Origin: Lycium barbarum | Lineage: Eukaryota > Streptophyta > Magnoliopsida > Solanales > Solanaceae | Assembly (NCBI RefSeq): GCF_019175385.1 | Contig: NC_083348.1 | Location: forward strand, 43,856,950-43,920,949 | DNA length: 64,000 nucleotides | Reading direction: 5' to 3' | Part shown: positions 11,695-23,650 of the stretch, in pieces | Position numbering within the stretch: position 1 is the first letter of the stretch | Layout: each line of letters starts with the position of its first letter | Notes under the pieces: generated by a model | Seen by the model: the letters and a program-made list of their open reading frames with translations, nothing else | Told to the model about the DNA's origin: nothing | Databases searched by the model: none | Translations under genes and position numbers: made by a program

Positions 11695-14572
11695 TGTTAT
11701 ATCCCGTAATTTTGCACATTCGGATAAATTGAAATAATTGTGACTAATAAGAGATAAGGAAACATTTTGATCTTATTTAATATGTATGTTGTTTATGAAA
11801 AATATTGATGCGGAAATATCGAGGAAGGCTAAGGGCAAAATTGGAATTTTGGAAATTAGTTTCGTGAATTACAAAATATTAACCAAGTAATTGGGCTAGG
11901 AAAAAGTCAAAAAAAAATGACCCAATGGGTGTAAGTGGCCGGCCATAGAAGGGCAAATGGCCCAAGCCCATGTGATAGATTTAATCCAAGTAATAAATAA
12001 AAGGAAGGGGCCACTAGTCTTCAACACACTAGAACATTCAAGACAAAACAAAAGAGAGAGAGTGAGAGCAAGAAGAGTTCGGCCAAGGGAGAGAAAGAGA
12101 GGAAATATTTTAGCCCATCAACCTTTGATCCAAAAATCATAATTTTCTACTATTCTTGCTAAGTTCAAGACCCTCTTCAACGTGGTATAATTATTTAAGC
12201 GAGAAAACTACTTTTGTGGCAAGTGGAAAATTGAAGAAAAGGTAAGGATTCTATCCTTTTTATGTTATGGAAGGTTTATATATATGTTGTAGTGAGTAGA
12301 ATTGAATGAAAATCATGAAAATGTCGTGTGTTGTGTGTGGGCCGTGTGGGTGTGTTGTGTATGTGTAGCCGTGTGGTTCCTATTGGTGAAGGAAGATGAA
12401 TTAAATTTATTTAGTATGTTAATTGTGTTGTTGTGGCCTTGTGATGTAAATGGAAGACTAATGGTTCAAGTTGGCATGAAAATTGGTTGTAAGTTGTTGT
12501 AGGAAATTATGTGATTTTAATATAGTTTTTATGTAATTATGGAAATGGAGTTGCTAAAGTGTGAATTGTTGTTGTTGTTGATGAAATTGGAAGAAGAAAA
12601 TGCGACGTTGTAGCCTTGTTGCATTTGTGGAGATTTCGGGTGGAATATGATGTTGGTGGGATTGTTTGAATATTTTGTAGATTGTTTGAAATGTTTTTGA
12701 ATTGTATTTGAATGATCTTGGATTAGTAATGAATATGTGAGCGTTGATATTGGCTTGAAAATACGTAGTTAAATTGAATGTGATTAGCTACGTAGAGATA
12801 GAAGGTTACTAATATTAGAATGCGCTTTAAATTGATTCTTGATGTTATTGGTATGGTTGTTGGTATTGTTGGTATGGTTGCTGATGAATTTGGCCGAGTT
12901 AAATTCTCGGGGATGTTGAATTTACAGGGGAGATGCTGCCGAAATTTCTGTATACTAGTTAGAATTGGATTTTTAAGTACTTGTAGCTAATGTTTGGTAA
13001 TTGATAACGTTATTGTAGATATTGGAGAGCCCGAGACATAAGTCGGGATTTGGTTAGCGAGCGATCGAGGTATATAAAGCCTACCTTTCCTTCTTTTGGC
13101 ATGACCTTTATGAAATGAACCAATAACGTATATGTATGCTTCTAAAAGAAAATCCTATACTTAGAGCCACTAGGATGGCTAATATCTTTGACTTCCATAA
13201 GCTATTCCATATGGCTGGATACGTAATCATGATGTTCGAAGATTCTAGTTGTTATGGTTCCGAATGTTCTTTGAAAGAAAATCGAGATGACTAAAGTCTT
13301 TGATGAATATTTTGATACGTAAATATGGTCCTAAAGCCTCCATTTGATTCGATCCATAATGTTATTCGAAAGTTACCTAATATGAATGATACTTGAATTT
13401 CCAAATATGGCTTATGAAATGTTTTTAAAAGTTTTGTACTTCAAAAGCTCGTAACTTTCGTATACTAATTCCGATTGACTCGATACTTGTTTCTGAGCTT
13501 TCTGATATCGGCATATATATTTATCCATCGAGTTTTGAAATTTATTTATGTACTTATATGCATATGGTTTCCTCACTACTCCGCTCGTGCATACTACTAT
13601 GATATCGTTCGCCGGATCCCGGGCCGGTTTTGTGATCGTGCGCACTATGTTATATTCGGCAGTATGATGTGTTACGGTTCCCAAGACCTCGCCATAGGGC
13701 CGGGTACCGCTTATATACAGCGTTACGATGTGATATGGCATATGATGTGTTTGATGTTGTGATATGTTATGATGATACGATATGTTCGGGGATTGTACGG
13801 AGATTTGAAACCTTCTGGAGTATGATGTGTTGTGGCGCCAGCGTCGGAGTGGCGACCACGTTCCTGAGCCCTATGCATGATTTTTATTTGCATTATTTAT
13901 ATTTTCAGCACAGGTTTTGATATACTAATTATGTATCCATTTTCTGTACTCCTTACTTCAGTTATGATTCGGATTACTATATTTCATGCTTTACATACTC
14001 AGTACATATTTCGTACTGACCCCCTTTCTTCGGGGTCTGCGTTCCATGCCCGCAAGTACAGATGTTCGTTCTGGTGACCCGCCAGTGTAGGACACTTATT
14101 CTGCTATTTGGAGTACTCCTTTGATCCGAAGCTCATATTTTGGTACATATCTTTTGTCATACATATTTCTGTATATATGACTATTTGAGGGTACGGCGGG
14201 GCCCTGTCCCGTCATATGTTTCTGTTATGGTTTGTAGAGGCCTGTAGACATATATGTGGGTCATGGGTCACGTTTGTTCGATTATGTTCATGATTTGTGC
14301 CTTAAGTGGTCCCGTTTGCTATTATGGCCAAAACGGCCCATATGTTTGTATATGTATGTATATTCGGGCGATGTGTATTCCGCCAGTCTGCCGGCTTTTG
14401 GTATGATATTTCTGTTACAGGTGACCGCTTAAGATGACGTCTGTTTCTCAGTATCCGTATAAATAACGTATGTTAAATTTGAATAAGTCTTTGATATGTC
14501 GATCTGGTAATCAAGTCTGTATGGGTGTCCAGTTAGGGCACTAGTCACGGCCCACGGGGCTGGGTCGTGACA
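11695..14572 (+). mobile_element. Element A, 5' LTR (Ty3/gypsy, Tekay/Del-like)
   Basis: This LTR begins TGTTATATCCCG right after GGTATTTAT of element C's LTR and ends GGGTCGTGACA (2,878 bp). It is followed by AAAG and a PBS. It is the reverse-complement relative of the LTRs of B: both share the TGTCACGACCCA terminus and the ACATAACA/TGTTAT end. The conserved block GGGGAGATGCTGCCGAAATTTC is present around 12,927-12,948. Small open frames inside it (for example 12,302-12,502 and 13,475-13,762) match nothing I recognise and look like chance. Confidence 0.9.
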
Positions 14573-14576
14573 AAAG

Positions 14577-14588
14577 TGGTATCAGAGC
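14577..14588 (+). other. Primer binding site of element A (tRNA-iMet type)
   Basis: TGGTATCAGAGC lies four bases (AAAG) after the end of the LTR. Confidence 0.95.
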
Positions 14589-14763
14589 GGTTTGTCCTCG
14601 GAATGTCTACAGGCCGTGTCTAGTAGAGTCTTGTTTATCGGTGTGTTGTGCACAACATCTATAAACAGGAGGCTACAGGACATTTAGGGTGTTACCTTTC
14701 TTTGGATCTTAGATCGTGAGATAGAGCTGTGCTATTAGGATGATTTCTTTCTGACCGATTGTT

Positions 14764-15566
14764 ATGTTTACAGTGATGCCTCCGAAGAAGACGACGGCTG
14801 CCCAGAAGGGCAAAGCAGTGGCAGGAGAGACCAGTCAGATACAAAGGGTCACTCGGGCTCGTGCTCAGACTATGCCCGATATTGCGCCCCAGTCAGCGGG
14901 TTCCGCTACACCCCCACCATCAGAGGAGCCTGGAGCGGCTCCACCATTAGCTCCGGAGGCTCCAGTGCCCGAACCTTCAGCTCCCCAACCAGGGGCGGAG
15001 GACAGGGCGATGAGAGAGGTTGTGCAGTTATTGATGACATTAGTAGCAGGACAGGCTCGCAGACGCGGACTAGGGGGTGATGATGGTGACAGACGTGACA
15101 GTTTGAGGGTCCGTGATTTCTTGACATGTAATCACCCAGAGTTCTACGGGTCTAAGCCCGAGGAGGACCCCCAGGATTTCATTCGGCAGATGCAGCGCAC
15201 ACTGAGACTGGTCAGGGCTTCTGAGACTGAGTCTGTCGAGCTGGCTTCACACAGATTGCGGGACGTAGCGATTAATTGGTACGAGTCTTGGGAGTTGTCC
15301 AGAGGCGAAGATGCTCTTCCAACCGTGTGGGATGAGTTTACAACAGCTTTTCTCAGCCACTTTTTGCCCCCAGAGTTGCGGCGGGCGAGAGTTGACAGAT
15401 TTTTACAGCTGAGGCAGAGAGGCAGGAGTGTCCGAGAGTACATCTTGGAGTTTGATTCTCTGGCCAGATATGCGCCTACCATAGTAGCTGATATGGCTGA
15501 CCGGATGCATCGGTACGTGATAGGGTTGGATCATTATTTGGTGGATAGCTGTATAACGATGGCGTC
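14764..15566 (+). pseudogene. Element A gag, 5' part, cut by insertion of element B
   Basis: This is the amino-terminal ~267 residues of a gypsy Gag, the structural protein that would package the element's RNA. It starts MFTVMPPKK; the second Met (MPPKK) may be the real start. A basic, proline- and alanine-rich N-terminal region is followed by the retrotransposon-gag core from about residue 115 (RVRDFLTCNHPEFYG, then HRLRDVAINWYESW and [15 protein letters not shown]). It is close to the Gag of B but clearly diverged. At 15,566 the frame runs into the LTR of B and stops by chance after ten unrelated residues. The coding sequence continues at 26,575. No stop is seen before the break, so B destroyed an otherwise open gag. 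Confidence 0.92.
15562..15566. repeat. Target-site duplication GCGTC, left copy (element B)
   Basis: GCGTC precedes TGTCACGACC of B and is identical to 26,570-26,574. Confidence 0.95.
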
Positions 15567-18479
15567 TGTCACGACCCAACCCCGCAGGCCGTGACTAGTG
15601 CCCGATCTGGGCACCCAAACCCATCTATCAAATGCATTCAAATACATAGCAGAAGCCGACAAGGCTATATTCCAAACTTAGATAATTTCTAGAAAAATTT
15701 CGGCAGAGTTTCCTTTGTTTTACAGACTATCCAAAATAGCCCTGTACACAGCAAACACCAACAAAGGCCACACAGGGCTAACAAAGCAACGTATAAACAT
15801 ATGCGGACCGGCCACCTCGGCATATGGGATCGGCCAAACAACATATACACATAACCATACAGAAAGACCATAACCCACAGACCTCTAAACTGACCGACAG
15901 AACCATATGACGGGACAGGGCCCCGCCGTACCCAAATAGTCAGATGTACAGAAATATATACATGGCAAAAGATATATATACCAAAAGTGGACTCCGAATC
16001 AAAGGGAGTACTCCGAAATAGCAGAAGTGGAGCCTACAGTGGTGGATCACCGGCGTCTGTACCTGCGGGCATGAAACGCAGCCCCCGAAGAAAGGGAGTC
16101 AGTACAAAAGATGTACTGAGTATGTAAAGCATGGAGTACAGAAATATAGACCACAACTGAAAGCAAACAGGATACAAGGGAGAGAAATGCCGAACAGTAT
16201 ATCCAAATGTGTATCAAAATCATATATACATAATGCAAACAAAATCATGCAAAGCTCAGGAACGTGGTCACCACTCCGACGCTGGTGCCACACACAGCAT
16301 AAAACCAGAAGGTTCAAATCTCCGTACATCCCCGAGCACACACATATCAGCATATCATATCACCAGCCATATCACAGCATAACTCCAAACGGAACCCGGC
16401 CCTATGGAGAGGTCTCAGGAACCGTAACACAACATACGGCCAAATTTATCATAGTGCGCACGAATCATAACCGGCCCGGGAACTGGTGAACGAAATCATA
16501 ATAAGGCACGAGCGGAGTCGTGAGCAAATAATGCAATTTGTATATCAAAATAGCCTTTCAAAACTTGATTACTTCATAAGTCATTTCATTAATCAAAGTA
16601 GTCAAAAATATTAGCTAGTACGAAAGTTTATTTCACAAAATGTTCCCAAAGTGGTATGTATGGCTCAAAACATAGCTTAGTATATCGTAGTAATCAAAAC
16701 ATTATTTCATAGAGGACAATTTCACAATCGAAGATTCTTTATCGAAACTTATCCAAAAAGAGAGCCTAATAGGACAAATAAGGCATCTCGGGGTTAGCGG
16801 GCCCACCTCGGGTCAAGTTGAGGTGGCGAACATGAATTACGGACATTTAGGGTCTATGGGATCATACATAAAGGTTTCGAAGTAATCCGATTGCATTTGC
16901 ATAAGTTTCGGACGTTTGATTGCTTTCTAGCCAAAATAGAGTCATTAGACTTCAATTGGATTGAATGAATAGTAGCCATTTTCTAGATCGGATTTCGAGG
17001 AGCAGAATTGCCCCCGGGGTTCCGATATCAACCTAGCCTACTAAGACATGCCAAAAGAAGGAGTGGGGAGCCTTACATACCTTATAGGCGTCTTATGCTC
17101 GCCCAAAACTCAGATCCCGTTTCGTCCAGAATCTGCAAATGGTCAAAGTTACCAATTAGAGATTTCAAAGCTTAAGATTACATTTAACCCCATATATGTC
17201 TACCGAAATTTCGGCAGCACTTCCCCTATATATAACACCCCCGAGACTTAGCTCGGTTCAATATACATCAACACAACAACCCAAACATCGCAAACATCAT
17301 AAACCATAGCTAAATCACCTTAACTTCAATATTCTTCCTTACTATATAAGTTGACAACTTTCATTCAAACTTCACAATACCAAACTAATGCCCACATTAT
17401 TGTATTCGTTCACCCATTCAAGGTTATTCAAACACATTCCAATTATGTTCCAAACAATATACATAAGTTCTAGGAGTTCGCCACTTTCCATATTTCATCC
17501 GAAATGTCAACAATTACGACGAACCTACTAACTCGGATTGTTTCACTCCAAATTCGTTAACAACAACCATAATTCACATTTAAAGTCTTAATATCATAAT
17601 TATACAAGGATATACACGAATATACCAAAGTCATATACATTCCCATAATAATCCGCCACCATTTTCAATACCAATTCACTTCGTTAAACATTCGTTTACG
17701 TTATAAATGCCACAACGACACAACTAATCAACTAAACAAATCAAATACACCTTTGCCTTCTACTCCTTATAGCTCACGGCCACAACACCACACACACACA
17801 CAACCACGATTTCATACATACATCAAAACTACGAGGTGCTCGTCTATTCTCAATCCTTATCATATTCATACAAATTCCATAACATTTAAGGGGCAAAATT
17901 CTTACCTTTTCTTGAAAATCCGACTTGCCGCAAACGTGATTCTTCCGCCAAACTAATTGTATCCCGTTGAAGAGCGCCTTGAGTGCACTACAAATATGGG
18001 AAGAACAAGATTTTTGGAACCAAGACAAAAGCTAGAGAATTAATTTTTTTTTTGGAAAATGGGGGTTCGGCCGAATGGGGCTTATAAGCTCAAAGTGGAG
18101 TTGTTGATTTTTTTCTTGATAAGTCTAAAGTGAAGCCTTGATATATATCCAAATGGGTGGTCACATGTATATCACATGACCATTAAAAATGGGTTGGGCC
18201 TTGGCCTCTTGGCCGGCCACCCCAAAGACTTGGGCCTCAATTCAAATTTTTTTTTTTGTTGAAATTGTTCTTGGCCCAATTCGTTAAAGTCTCGTTTTGT
18301 AATTCCCGAAACTAATTTCCGAAATTCCAAATTTACCCTCGGCCTTCCCCAATGTATTTACGCCAATAATTTCATAAACGACATAAGCATAATGACTAAA
18401 ATCAATTTATCTCCTTATAACATACAAGTCTTAATTATTTTTCTCGATTTCCAATTATGCGAAAACACGGGACATAACA
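15567..18479 (-). mobile_element. Element B, 3' LTR
   Basis: TGTCACGACCC...GGGACATAACA, 2,913 bp. It carries the palindrome CCGAAATTTCGG at 17,203-17,214, next to CCCCTATATATA (TATATATAGGGG in element sense). It pairs with 23,651-26,569. Small open frames in both LTR copies (such as 15,689-15,871 and 23,773-23,955) are LTR sequence and not genes. Confidence 0.95.
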
Positions 18480-18492
18480 TTCTCCCCCCCTT
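18480..18492 (-). other. Polypurine tract of element B
   Basis: On the minus strand it is AAGGGGGGGAGAA, directly before the TGTTATGTCCC start of the 3' LTR. This is the expected plus-strand primer site. Confidence 0.85.
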
Positions 18493-18588
18493 AAGAACAT
18501 TCGTCCCCGAATGTTAAATTAATCTCATAAAGTCTTATGATCATGGCGGGGGAGTCCCTTTTAATAATGGCATACGTAATTCATTTTG

Positions 18589-19300
18589 TCAATCAACACA
18601 ACAAACTGAAAAGTTTAAATTACCTGTGGACGTCGGGAACAAGTAGGGGTATTTCTTCTTCATCTCGTCCTCCGCCTCCCAAGTCATCTCTTCCCGGTTA
18701 TTGTTGCGCCACAGGACTTTAACGGAGGGCACTTCTTTAGTGCGTAGTCTCCTCACCTGTCGATCCAGAATAGCTATAGGCTGCTCGTCATAAGACAAAT
18801 GCTCCGTTACCTGAATGTCATCTTCTGGGAATATCCTGGAAGGATCACCAATACATTTTCGCAGCATAGACACATGAAATACCGGGTGTACTGCCTCAAA
18901 ATCGGATGGTAAATCTAGCTCATAGGCGACCTCGCCTATCTTTCGAACAATCTGATACGGCCCAATATACCGCGGGCTCAACTTACCCTTCTTACCGAAT
19001 CTCATAACACCCTTCATGGGCGACACCTTCAGAAATACCCAGTCGCCAATCTGGAACTCTAACGATCGACGTCGTCTGTCCGCATAAGCTTTCTGTCGAC
19101 TCTGAGCAGCCAATAATCGCTCCCGAATAAGCTTTACCTTATCTACTGCTTCCTGGATCACATCTGGCCCAATCAGCTTAGTTTCGCCTACGTCAAACCA
19201 ACCAATAGGAGATCTGCATTTTCTACCATAAAGGGCTTCGTACGGCGCCATCTGAATACTGGAGTGATAACTGTTATTATAGGCAAATTCAATAAGCGCC
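18589..19300 (-). pseudogene. Element B integrase C-terminus with GPY/F and chromodomain-like module
   Basis: This is the last part of pol, in a different frame from the catalytic integrase. The frame opens around 19,251 with MAPYEALYGRKCRSP, a hallmark after the integrase core. KLSPRYIGPYQIV and HPVFHVSMLRKC follow (the GPY/F region). The tail VKVLWRNNN...TWEAEDEMKKKYPYLF is typical of the chromodomain-like ending of Tekay/Del elements, which in chromoviruses is thought to steer insertion to heterochromatin. A one-base deletion around 19,296-19,304 (after GSWDDH) separates it from the upstream integrase frame. It ends at a stop at 18,589, about 110 bases before the LTR. Confidence 0.9.
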
Positions 19301-20108
19301 AGTGATCATCCCAGCTGCCCCTGAAATCAATAACGCAGGCCCGTAACATATCTTCCAGTGTCTGAATAGTGCCCTCGGCCTGCCCGTCGGACTGAGGATG
19401 AAAAGTTGTGCTGAGGCTCACCTGAGTCCCTAATCCCTCCTGAAATGACCTCCAGAAATTTACCGTAAACTGGGCACCTCGGTCAGTAATAATAGATATA
19501 GGGACTCCGTGAAGTCTAACTATCTCTCTGATATACAATCTAGCATAATCCTCAGCCGAATAAGTAGTCCGGACCGGAAGAAAATGGGCTGATTTCGTCA
19601 ATCGGTCAACAATAACCCAAATAGAATCGTACCTGCGTGGAGTGCGCGGTAACCCAACAACGAAGTCCATATTAATCATCTCCCATTTCCAGGCTGGAAT
19701 TTCCATCTTCTGTAGTAATCCACCGGGCTTCTGATGTTCAATTTTAACTTGCTGGCAATTCGGGCACTGACTAACAAACTTGGCAATATCTTTCTTCATA
19801 CCGTCCCACCAATACAAATACCTGAGATCATGATACATTTTAGTGGAACCGGGATGAACAGAATACCGTGCATTATGCGCCTCGCCCATAATCTGCCGCC
19901 GTAACCCTGCAACGTCCGGTACACAGAATCTGCCGTCATATAATAATACCCCTTCAGGCGAAATTTCAAACGGAGTCTTTGCTTTATTAAGGGCCACATC
20001 TCTGTACTGAATCAGAATAGGATCTTCGAACTGACGCTACTTTACCTCCTCTATAATAGATGATTCAGCAACTGCACGAACAGAAATCCCAAAATCTCCA
20101 GAATCTGC
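19300..20108 (-). pseudogene. Element B integrase zinc-binding and catalytic domains
   Basis: Integrase would insert the element's cDNA into the genome. The N-terminal HHCC-type zinc region is visible (EAHNARYSVHPG ... CPNCQQVK). The core has the expected catalytic positions: D in MINMDFVVGLP, D in IITDRGAQF, and E in GQAEGTIQTLEDML. An in-frame TAG at 20,037-20,039 lies between RNase H and this domain. The reading frame is lost near 19,300 after GSWDDHW, where a single missing base shifts it. Confidence 0.92.
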
Positions 20109-20651
20109 CTAACGAACTCCAAGGCTGGCCAACTGATGAATCTCACGAACCAAGTCTTTCTTACCAGATGGTACATCAGCTAAACTGCCCATGGACTTGC
20201 GGCTAAGTGCATCCGCTACCACATTGGCTTTCCCAGGATGGTACAGAATATCAACGTCATAGTCTTTCAATAATTCAAGCCATTTTCTGTGCCGCAAATT
20301 CAATTCTTTCTGCTTAAAAATATACTGGAGACTCTTATGGTCCGTATAAATATCAACATGGACCCCATATAAATAGTGCCGCCAAATCTTCAAAGCATGA
20401 ATCACCGCGGCCAACTCAAGATCATGAGTGGGATAATTCTTCTCGTGCGGTCTGAGCTGCCGGGAAGCATAGGCTATAACTCGACCGTGCTGCATCAACA
20501 CACAACCTATCCCAATACCAGAGGCATCACAGTAGACAACATACCCATCTGATCCTTCTGGAAGAGCTAAAACTGGTGCTGTAACTAATTTTTCTTTCAA
20601 CATCTGAAAGCTGCGCTCGCAGGCATCGGTCCACTGAAATTTCACTGCTTT
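20109..20651 (-). pseudogene. Element B RNase H domain
   Basis: The frame is the same as the upstream RT but lies between two TAG codons (20,652-20,654 and 20,109-20,111). RNase H would remove the RNA template during reverse transcription. Visible landmarks are [49 protein letters not shown] and [15 protein letters not shown]. These include the acidic residues of the family (D in YCDAS, E in DLELAAV, D in YTDHKSL). It ends at [15 protein letters not shown] and a short linker. The isolated domain has no start of its own worth trusting; the GTG at 20,643-20,645 is only the first possible codon. Confidence 0.92.
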
Positions 20652-23459
20652 CTAAGTAAGCTTCGTCAGTGGTGCTGCTATGGAAGAAAAATTCTCCACG
20701 AACCTCCGATAATATCCGGCTAATCCCAGAAAACTGCGCACCTCTATCGGAGTAGTAGGCCTGGGCCAATTCTGTACAGCTTCAATTTTCTGCGTATCGA
20801 CCCGAATACCGTCTGCTCCGACAATATGCCCCAAGAATGCCACAGAAGTTAACCAGAATTCACATTTGGAGAATTTAGCATATAATTTCTGTTGGCGAAG
20901 AATACCAAGTACCGTCCTCAAATGATCTGAATGCTCCTCTGCTGATCGCGAGTAAATCAGAATATCGTCAATGAACACAATAACAAACATATCCAAGAAA
21001 GGCCGAAATACCCGATTCATGAGATCCATAAATACCGCTGGAGCATTAGTCAACCCGAAAGACATAACTCTGAATTCATAATGCCCGTACCGGGTCCTGA
21101 AAGCAGTCTTTGGAATATCTGATTCTCGCACTCGCACCTGATGATAACCTGAGCGCAGATCTATCTTCGAAAAATATTTATCACCCTGAAACTGATCAAA
21201 CAAATCATCAATCCGGGGGAGGGGATATTTATTCTTTATAGTCACCTTATTTAATTGTCGATAATCGATACACATGCGCAGTGACCCGTCTTTCTTTCTT
21301 ACAAATAATACTGGCGCTCCCCAGGGTGATGTACTGGGTCTGATAAAGCCTTTATCTAACAAATCTTTCAGCTGCTCTTTCAATTCCTTCAATTCTGCCG
21401 GTGCCATTCTGTACGGAGGAATAGATATAGGCTGCGTATCCGGCAACAAGTCTATAGTGAAATCTATCTCCCGTTCAGGCGGAAGACCCGGAAGCTCATC
21501 AGGAAATACGTCTGGGAATTCATTAACGACCGGAACAGACTGAATAGTAGGTGTCTCAGCTGTAGTGTCGTGCACACGAACCAAATGATAGATATAACCT
21601 TTCTGGATCATCTTCTTAGCCTTGAGGTATGAAATAAACTTACCCCTCGGCGATGCTGTAGATCCGAACCACTCTATAACTGGTTCCCCTGGAAACTGAA
21701 AACGGACTACCTTTTTCTGGCAGTCAACATTAGCATAACAGGAAGATAACCAGTCCATACACATAATAACGTCGAATTCCAGCATATCTAATTCTATCAG
21801 ATCAGCTTTAGTGCAACAATCATATATAGTCACAGAACAATCCCTATAGACCTGCCTCGCTACAACATAATCCCCAACCGGCGTAGCTACCTCAAATGGC
21901 TCTATAGGTTCAGACACTATCCCAATTGTACTAGCAACGAGTGGGGAAATATACGATAAAGTAGAACCAGGATCAATCAATGCATATACGGATCTGGAGA
22001 AAACCAATAATGTACCTGTGACGACATTCGGCGAAGCCTCCTGATCCTGGCGGCTGGCTAATGCATATATGCGGTTCGAGGGACCTCTAGAACCCGAAGC
22101 ACTACCATGGCCTCGACCGCGTCCCGCCGGTGCAGGCATACCTCGCCCCGCAGGGCGTGCAACTGATGGAGCAGATGATGAACCAGCGGCCGATCCCGTT
22201 GGCTGAGCTACACTACCAGAACCGCTCGCCAACGGACAATCTCGCATAATATGGCCCTGACCGCCGCATGAAAAACAGGCTCCAGTAAGTCGATAACACT
22301 CTCCCGGGTGCGATTTCCCGCAATGGGAACAACGGGGCCTGGGTAGTCTGGGCTGACTGGGACCTCTGGATACCTGTGAACCGGACGCTCTGGAACTCTG
22401 ACCGGCCCCAGACGGTCCTGCACTGTCAAATCTCCTACCGGCCGGCTGTGTACCCCGGCCTGACGGAGGAGGATGTCTGCCTGACTGCTGCTGCTGAGGC
22501 TGTCCGCCTCGAGAATCTCCAGAATCACCTGCGGATCTGACCCTCTTGGGCGGCCTCCTGTCCCGATCTCTGATGGGATAATCAGCTCTATGTCGGTCCT
22601 CCATACCCAGGGCATAAGCCTGTAGTCGGGCAATATCCATGTCTGTCTGCAATGCCACCGCCATACAGCCATCAATCAAATAGCGGTCTAACCCCATCAC
22701 GTATCTGTGCATCCGATCGGCCATATCTGCTACTATGGCAGGTGCATACCGGGCCAAAGAATCAAACTCCATATTATACTCACGGACGCTCCGACCCCTC
22801 TGCTGCAGATGCAAAAATCGGTCAACCCGCGCCCGCCGTAACTCTGGGGGCAAAAAGTGGCGAGTGAAAGCAGTCACAAACTCGTCCCAAGTAGCTGGGG
22901 CAGCACCCTCACCCCTGGATAGCTCCCAGGACTCATACCAGTGAGCAGCAACATCCCGTAGTCTATGCGAAGCCAACTCAACAGACTCGGTCTCTGAAGC
23001 CCTGACCAAGTCTAGTGAGCGCCGCATCCCCCGAATAAAGTCGTGGGGGTCCTCGTCGGGCTTAGACGTGAAAAACTCTGGGGGGCCACATGATAGGAAC
23101 TCTCGAACCCTCAGGCTGTCACGCCTGTCGTCATCATCATCATCTCTCCGCCCGCGTCTGCGAGCCTGTCCCGCTACTAGAGTGGTCAATAACTGCACAG
23201 CCTCTCTCAGTGTCCTGTCCTCCGCCCCTGGCTGAGGAGCTGGAGGCTCGGGTGCGGGTACTCGGGCCCCTGGAGCTGCTGATGGACCTGCTCCAGGCTC
23301 CGCCTGTGGTGGTGTAGCGGATCCCTCTGAGTGGGGCACAACCTCGGGCAAATCATAAACACGAGCCCGGGTAACTCGCTGTGCCTGACTAGCGCCTGCC
23401 ATCCCTGCCTTGCCCTTCTGGGCCGCCGTTGCCTTCTTCGGAGGCATCACTGCAAACAC
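20652..23459 (-). pseudogene. Element B Gag, protease and reverse transcriptase (935-residue open frame)
   Basis: This long open frame encodes the Gag-Pol N-terminal part. Gag: basic N-terminus (MFAVMPPKK), acidic/basic hinge, retrotransposon-gag core about residues 115-265, and a proline/glutamine-rich linker. A first Cys/His cluster ([12 protein letters not shown]) is followed by a CCHC knuckle [14 protein letters not shown] near residue 394. Protease has [13 protein letters not shown] near residue 495; the motif is DPGS where most Ty3 elements have D-S/T-G. RT has [47 protein letters not shown] and the catalytic FIDDILIYS near residue 828. It ends in APLTKLT at a TAG (20,652-20,654), with RNase H continuing in the same frame. 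The stop is most simply a CAG-to-TAG change. The start may be Met1 or Met5. Confidence 0.95.
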
Positions 23460-23634
23460 AATAACGAATCAGATCAAAATCATCCTAATAGCACAGCTCT
23501 ATCGCACGATCTAAGATTCCAAAGAAAGGTAACACCCTAATGCCCTGTAGCCTCCTGTTTATAGATGTGGTGCACAACACACCGATAAACAAGACTCTAC
23601 GAGACACGGCCTGTAGACATTCCGAGGACAATCT

Positions 23635-23646
23635 GCTCTGATACCA
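23635..23646 (-). other. Primer binding site of element B (tRNA-iMet type)
   Basis: On the minus strand, TGGTATCAGAGC, four bases (AAAG) after the 5' LTR end at 23,651. Confidence 0.95.
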
Positions 23647-23650
23647 CTTT

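Noticed and set aside
15567..15594. Last ten codons of the open frame starting at 14,764
   Set aside because: They are the LTR of B read by chance; gag of A stops being gag at 15,566.
22208..22675. 155-residue minus-strand frame inside element B gag
   Set aside because: It is an alternative frame of the Gag coding region with no conserved motif.
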